Source: Candidatus Krumholzibacteriota bacterium
Lineage (GTDB): Bacteria > Krumholzibacteriota > Krumholzibacteriia > Krumholzibacteriales > Krumholzibacteriaceae
Reading direction: 5' to 3'
DNA length: 10,651 nt
Assembly: GCA_030630165.1 (NCBI GenBank)
Contig: DAOVNN010000067.1
Coordinates: forward strand, 1-10,651
In this document: positions 7,433 through 10,651 of the stretch, in pieces
Layout of the letters: each line of letters starts with the position of its first letter
Position numbering within the stretch: position 1 is the stretch's first letter
Translations under genes and position numbers: made by a program
Notes under the pieces: model-generated
Databases searched by the model: none
Seen by the model: the letters and a program-made list of their open reading frames with translations, nothing else
What the model was told of the DNA's origin: nothing

Positions 7433-8293
7433 TCAGACCTTCATTATAAAATATCTGAGGGCATAGTAGATCAGCGGCGCTGTAAAGAGAAGTGAATCGA
7501 ATCGGTCAAGAATGCCGCCGTGCCCCGGTATCGACGACGCCGAATCCTTAAGCTTCGCGTCCCGTTTGATCATCGATTCGACCAGGTCTCCAAGCTGCCC
7601 TATGACCGACGCCGCTACCGCCAGCACTACAGCCTCGACGATACCGAGCCGGGCGTCCATCAGCTGGCGAACTATGAGTATCCCCGCTATTGAAAGAAAC
7701 GTGCCTCCAATGGCTCCCTCGACAGTTTTACCCGGCGATATCGCCGGAAAGAGCTTATGCCTTCCGAACAGTCTTCCAAATGTGTAGGCGCCTGTATCAT
7801 AGGACCATGTCAGCGCGAACACGATTATGACAAAGGTGTAGCCGAATGAATAGTTGAGTCCGGCGATTATCGGAAGTTCGCGCAGCAGCATCAGGTGACT
7901 GCCCAGCCACGATACATACAGCACCCCGAATATCGTTACCGATATGTGGTAGACGGCGTGGCCCTTGTCCTTGCGTATCAGCTCGGCGATCATCACTGCT
8001 ATGAAGGTCAACGTCAACAGGATGTTCGCGTAGATCCCCTGTCTGAAGAAAAGATACCAGGGAAGAGCTCCCCCGCTGAGCAGACCTATCCACTTGTACG
8101 GACGCAGTCCTTTCGCTTCCATCATCTTGTAGAACTCGAACAGGCCGAACATGATTATCAGGTCGACAAGTATCAGGTAGTAGATACCACCCCGGTGCGC
8201 GATGATGAAGAAGCACGGCAGGAAAATGGCCGCGGCGAGCAGTCGGCCCCCGAGTGAACTTGCATTCTTCTTCGGCTTCGATACGTCGGTCAC
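7433..8293 (-). CDS. cdsA: Phosphatidate cytidylyltransferase (CDP-diacylglycerol synthase)
   Basis: CdsA makes CDP-diacylglycerol from phosphatidic acid and CTP at the inner membrane, the branch point for bacterial phospholipids. The 286-residue protein is strongly hydrophobic with several membrane segments. It ends with the full family signature at residues 240-266: SMIKR, then KLKDS, then PGHGGILDRFD. The start is GTG: it overlaps the uppS stop as GTGA, and AGGAG (8304-8300) lies six bases upstream inside the last uppS codons. This four-base overlap implies translational coupling with uppS. The next in-frame ATG would cut into conserved membrane segments. Confidence 0.96.
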   Translation of the reverse strand: MTDVSKPKKNASSLGGRLLAAAIFLPCFFIIAHRGGIYYLILVDLIIMFGLFEFYKMMEAKGLRPYKWIGLLSGGALPWYLFFRQGIYANILLTLTFIAVMIAELIRKDKGHAVYHISVTIFGVLYVSWLGSHLMLLRELPIIAGLNYSFGYTFVIIVFALTWSYDTGAYTFGRLFGRHKLFPAISPGKTVEGAIGGTFLSIAGILIVRQLMDARLGIVEAVVLAVAASVIGQLGDLVESMIKRDAKLKDSASSIPGHGGILDRFDSLLFTAPLIYYALRYFIMKV

Positions 8294-9045
8294 TTACTGC
8301 TCCTGCCGCTGATGTCTCCGAACCGTCTCTCTCGTCCGAAATACTCGTCTATCGACGCGAAGATATGCTGCTCGCGAAAGTCCGGCCAGAGAACATCGGT
8401 TACAACGATCTCCGTGTAGGCAAGCTGCCAGAGAAGAAAGTTGCTTATCCTCATCTCGCCCGATGTCCTTATCAGCAGGTCGGGATCGGGGATGTCGGGC
8501 GAATAGAGATATTTCGCGAATACTTCCTCATCAATGCTGTCCGGCTCAATCGACCCGGACGCGGTTTCGGCCGCGATCCGCTTCACTGCATCGACTATCT
8601 CGGCGCGGCCGCTGTAGCTCAAGCAGAGGTTGAGGATCATCCCGTCATTAGACGAGAGTGATTCTATCGTCTCATCCAGCGTTTTTCTCGTCGCTGACGG
8701 AAGCAGGTCGAGCTGCCCCATGGCCCTCAGCTGTATATTGTTTTCATTGAGCTCCAGGTACTCCGACTTGAGCACAGTGCCGAGAAAGCGCATCAGTGCC
8801 TTTACTTCTTTCGATGGTCTCTGCCAGTTCTCGAGGGAGAATGTATAAAGGGAAAGTGCCGAAATACCGAGACGGGCGCATGTACGCACAGCGACCCGCA
8901 CTGATTCACGCCCGGCCTTGTGCCCGGCAATCCTGGGCAGATTCCTCTTCTTCGCCCACCTGCCGTTGCCGTCCATGATGACAGCGATGTGCCCCGGCAG
9001 GCCGGGCTTCCCCTTGAGGCGTTTGATTTCCCTGTCTATATCCAT
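8290..9045 (-). CDS. uppS: Isoprenyl (undecaprenyl) diphosphate synthase, cis-prenyltransferase
   Basis: UppS extends farnesyl diphosphate with isopentenyl units in cis to form the C55 carrier for peptidoglycan and other surface polymers. The 251 residues fit the family. MDGNGRWAKKR (24-34) holds the catalytic aspartate D25, and H42 lies in AGHKAGRES. SLENWQRP and the C-terminal block RTSGEMRISNFLLWQLAYTE (R193, E197, R199, E212) bind pyrophosphate and magnesium. The motif normally read as LNYGGR is LSYSGR here; related LSYSSR forms are known from Bacteroidetes. Exact chain length cannot be told from sequence. The ribosome site is weak: AGAGGC lies 13 bases before the ATG, with a small GC hairpin between, so translation probably depends on ribosomes finishing frr. 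Confidence 0.96.
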   Translation of the reverse strand: MDIDREIKRLKGKPGLPGHIAVIMDGNGRWAKKRNLPRIAGHKAGRESVRVAVRTCARLGISALSLYTFSLENWQRPSKEVKALMRFLGTVLKSEYLELNENNIQLRAMGQLDLLPSATRKTLDETIESLSSNDGMILNLCLSYSGRAEIVDAVKRIAAETASGSIEPDSIDEEVFAKYLYSPDIPDPDLLIRTSGEMRISNFLLWQLAYTEIVVTDVLWPDFREQHIFASIDEYFGRERRFGDISGRSSK

Positions 9046-9062
9046 TGCGGATGCCCGCGCCT

Positions 9063-9626
9063 CTAAAACTCCAGTATTTCCTTTTCCTTGGACTCCGTCA
9101 CCTTGTCGAGCTCATCGATCGACCCGTCGGTCAGTTCCTGGATCTCCTTGTGGTAGCGGTGGTAGTCATCCTCTGAGATAACGTGGTCCTTCTCGAGCTT
9201 CTTGAGGTGCTCGTTCGCGTCACGCCTGATGTTCCTTATGGCGACCTTGGTCGCCTCGACCATGCCCTTGACCGACTTGACGAGTTCGTGCCTTCGATCC
9301 TCGGTAAGCGGAGGAAGCGGGATCCTGATCAGGTTGCCGTCGCTCTGGGGATTGAGCCCCAGGTTTGACTGCTGAATGGCCTTGACTACCTCTGAAACCA
9401 TCGGTTTCTCCCATGGCTGGACCGTTAGAAGCTTGGCGTCCGGGACTCCGATGTTCGCGATCTGCTTGAGCGGAACAAGTGATCCGTAATAATCGACCTT
9501 GATGCTGTCGAGCAGGCTGGCTGAAGCCTTCCCCGTCCTCACACCGGCCAGTTCCTCTTCGACGAGCTCGATTGACTTCTTCATATGACCTTCAGTCGCT
9601 TCAAAAATCTCATCGACGCTATCCAT
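9063..9626 (-). CDS. frr: Ribosome recycling factor
   Basis: RRF splits the post-termination ribosome together with EF-G. The protein begins MDSVDEIFEATEGHMKKSIE and is 187 residues, the normal length of about 185. It shows the family core ELAGVRTGKASASLLD, NIGVPDAKLLTVQPWE, GLNPQSDGNLIRIPLPPLTEDRR and the C-terminal helix RRDANEHLKKLEKD...SEDD. The frame stays open 44 codons farther upstream, but that part overlaps pyrH and lacks family similarity. The chosen ATG has a perfect AGGAGG (9637-9632) five bases upstream. The ribosome site begins at the last base of the pyrH stop codon, a compact junction typical of this operon. Confidence 0.97.
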   Translation of the reverse strand: MDSVDEIFEATEGHMKKSIELVEEELAGVRTGKASASLLDSIKVDYYGSLVPLKQIANIGVPDAKLLTVQPWEKPMVSEVVKAIQQSNLGLNPQSDGNLIRIPLPPLTEDRRHELVKSVKGMVEATKVAIRNIRRDANEHLKKLEKDHVISEDDYHRYHKEIQELTDGSIDELDKVTESKEKEILEF

Positions 9627-9636
9627 CTCTACCTCC

Positions 9637-10350
9637 TCACTGTACGATTGTACCGATGGCTTCTCCCAGAATGACTCGTTTGAGATTGCCTTTACTGAGA
9701 ATATCGAATACCACGATCGGAATACTGTTGTCACGGCACAACGCGACAGCAGTAGCATCCATCACCTTAAGGTCCTGCCTTAAGATATCGGTGTATGTCA
9801 GTGTATCCATCTTCGTTGCGTCAGGGTTAGTTTCAGGGTCGCTGTCGTATACCCCATCGACCTTCGTGCCCTTTATGAGAGCGTCCGCCCCGATCTCCGC
9901 CGCTCTGAGTGCGGCAGCCGAGTCGGTTGTAAAGTACGGATTCCCCGTACCTCCGGCCATCAGGACGATCCGTCCCTCCCGCAGGTGCCGCAGCGCCTGA
10001 CGGCGTACGAATCTCTCGGCCGCTACCTCCAGAGAGAAGGGTGTCATGACGACCGCCTCCACCCCCGCCCGTTCGAGTGCCCCCTGGAGTGCAAGGGCGT
10101 TGATCACGGTAGCCAGCATCCCCATATAATCGCACGATACCCGATTCTCACCCTCGGCACAGAGAATGGCCCCCCGAAGGATGTTTCCGCCCCCTGATAC
10201 CACCGCAAGTTCGATCCCCGTCTCGTGCGCCTCGATCAGCTCCCGGGCAAAACCGTCGACCTTCTCCATGTCGATGCTGTGGCCCTCGCTGCCGAAGACC
10301 TCGCCGCTTACCTTCAGCAGCAGCCTTTTGATCTCCGGTCGTTTGCTCAT
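9637..10350 (-). CDS. pyrH: Uridylate kinase (UMP kinase)
   Basis: PyrH phosphorylates UMP to UDP with ATP in the cytosol; it belongs to the amino-acid kinase family and is distinct from eukaryotic UMP/CMP kinases. The 237 residues carry LLLKVSGEVFG near the N-terminus, VVSGGGNILRG, DYMGMLATVINALALQGALE, and GTGNPYFTTDSAAALRA followed by GTKVDGVYDSDP, all typical of bacterial UMP kinase. The start MSKRPEIKR is chosen because GGAAGGAGA (10363-10355) lies directly upstream. An in-frame ATG at 10365 adds five residues but follows a T-run with no ribosome site. Ten bases separate it from frr. A terminator-like hairpin stands just upstream, so pyrH may be partly uncoupled from tsf. Confidence 0.97.
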   Translation of the reverse strand: MSKRPEIKRLLLKVSGEVFGSEGHSIDMEKVDGFARELIEAHETGIELAVVSGGGNILRGAILCAEGENRVSCDYMGMLATVINALALQGALERAGVEAVVMTPFSLEVAAERFVRRQALRHLREGRIVLMAGGTGNPYFTTDSAAALRAAEIGADALIKGTKVDGVYDSDPETNPDATKMDTLTYTDILRQDLKVMDATAVALCRDNSIPIVVFDILSKGNLKRVILGEAIGTIVQ

Positions 10351-10365
10351 CGGGTCTCCTTCCAT
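10351..10365 (-). promoter_or_regulatory. Ribosome binding site deciding the pyrH start
   Basis: GGAAGGAGA (10363-10355) precedes the ATG at 10350-10348 by four bases. It contains the longest Shine-Dalgarno match in this intergenic gap and rules in favour of the inner ATG over the one at 10365, which is preceded only by a T-run. Confidence 0.75.
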
Positions 10366-10396
10366 AAAAAAGCGCAGGAGCGTACAGCCCCCGCAC
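10366..10396 (-). terminator. Rho-independent terminator or attenuator between tsf and pyrH
   Basis: Read on the minus strand, GTGCGGGGGC (10396-10387) pairs along its whole length with GCTCCTGCGC (10381-10372). This gives a ten-pair stem with three G-U pairs and a five-base loop (TGTAC), followed at once by six T (10371-10366). This is the standard shape of an intrinsic terminator. It lies 43 bases past the tsf stop and 15 bases before the pyrH start, so it should end or reduce tsf transcription before the downstream operon. I found no clear competing anti-terminator helix by eye. Confidence 0.75.
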
Positions 10397-10439
10397 TCTG
10401 TCTATTCAAAGGTCAGCGCTGTATCGCTTTCCCCGCTGT

Positions 10440-10651
10440 TCAGGATGCTTCCTCCCCCAGCTGGAAACGGGCAAACCTCTTGATGACCATATTCTCGCCG
10501 AGTTTGCCGATAGTCCCCTTGAGAAGCTCCTCGATCGTGACCTTGTCGTCCTTGATGAACGGCTGCTCGAGAAGCACGATCTCACTGTAGAATTTTTCGA
10601 TCTTTCCTTCAACGATTTTTTCGAGGACCTTCTCCGGCTTGCCGGACTGAA
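10440..10651 (-). CDS. tsf: Elongation factor Ts, C-terminal 69 residues (5' end outside window)
   Basis: The minus-strand frame entering from the window edge reads GKPEKVLEKIVEGKIEKFY, then EIVLLEQPFIKDDKVTIEEL, and ends GENMVIKRFARFQLGEEAS before TGA. These are the EF-Ts C-terminal hallmarks: the LLEQPF-KDD block and the final RF-RF-LGE. EF-Ts recycles EF-Tu by exchanging GDP for GTP. The gene is cut only by the window edge. Its place upstream of pyrH and frr matches the widespread rpsB-tsf-pyrH-frr order, so rpsB is expected just outside. Confidence 0.95.
   Translation of the reverse strand, partial: QSGKPEKVLEKIVEGKIEKFYSEIVLLEQPFIKDDKVTIEELLKGTIGKLGENMVIKRFARFQLGEEAS

Noticed and set aside
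9627..9758. A 44-codon N-terminal extension of frr
   Set aside because: It overlaps the pyrH coding end, is not part of the RRF family, and a perfect AGGAGG precedes the internal ATG at 9626.
10351..10365. Upstream ATG giving pyrH five more residues
   Set aside because: The ATG follows directly on the T-run of the terminator and has no ribosome site, while the inner ATG has a strong one.
10406..10612. Minus-strand arginine/serine-rich small ORF at the tsf end
   Set aside because: It is an out-of-frame shadow of tsf; the frame beside it has the unmistakable EF-Ts C-terminus.
1..10651. Mobile element, CRISPR array, tRNA or defence system
   Set aside because: No direct repeats with spacers, terminal inverted repeats, transposase or integrase motifs, or tRNA-like structures were seen; almost every base lies in conserved housekeeping or envelope genes.

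Overview
The window holds a piece of a diderm (Gram-negative-type) bacterial chromosome. It combines a conserved translation/lipid/isoprenoid gene cluster with an outer-membrane assembly locus. All genes but one lie on the minus strand and they are tightly packed. The lineage cannot be fixed from sequence alone. Outer-membrane barrel and AsmA/TamB-type proteins prove a diderm envelope. The UppS motif variant (LSYSGR where NYGGR is usual) and the moderately high GC with many NTC|GAN codon pairs would fit an uncultured lineage near the FCB superphylum; that is inference.

Right part (10651 down to 4890, minus strand): the 3' end of tsf (EF-Ts), an intergenic hairpin with a U-tract that looks like a rho-independent terminator, then pyrH (UMP kinase), frr (ribosome recycling factor), uppS (undecaprenyl diphosphate synthase), cdsA (CDP-diacylglycerol synthase), dxr (DXP reductoisomerase) and rseP (site-2 protease). 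From pyrH to rseP the gaps run from a 4-base overlap to 17 bases, so this is one operon. It links ribosome recycling and UMP phosphorylation to isoprenoid precursor synthesis (dxr), the lipid carrier for peptidoglycan (uppS), phospholipid synthesis (cdsA) and envelope-stress proteolysis (rseP).

Middle (4532-4882, plus strand): a single small lipoprotein gene of no recognised family. It converges on rseP with 7 bases between stop codons. It diverges from the barrel gene with only a few tens of bases between starts.

Left part (4476 down to 1, minus strand): a three-POTRA Omp85 protein resembling TamA, followed 16 bases later by a long TamB/AsmA-like gene that runs out of the window. Together they look like a TAM-type envelope-spanning export or lipid-transport module.

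No tRNA, rRNA, mobile element, CRISPR array or large repeat was seen, and no stretch over 300 bases lacks a gene. The window is mostly conserved core genome. The least familiar parts are the divergent lipoprotein, its compressed promoter region, and the tsf-pyrH terminator.
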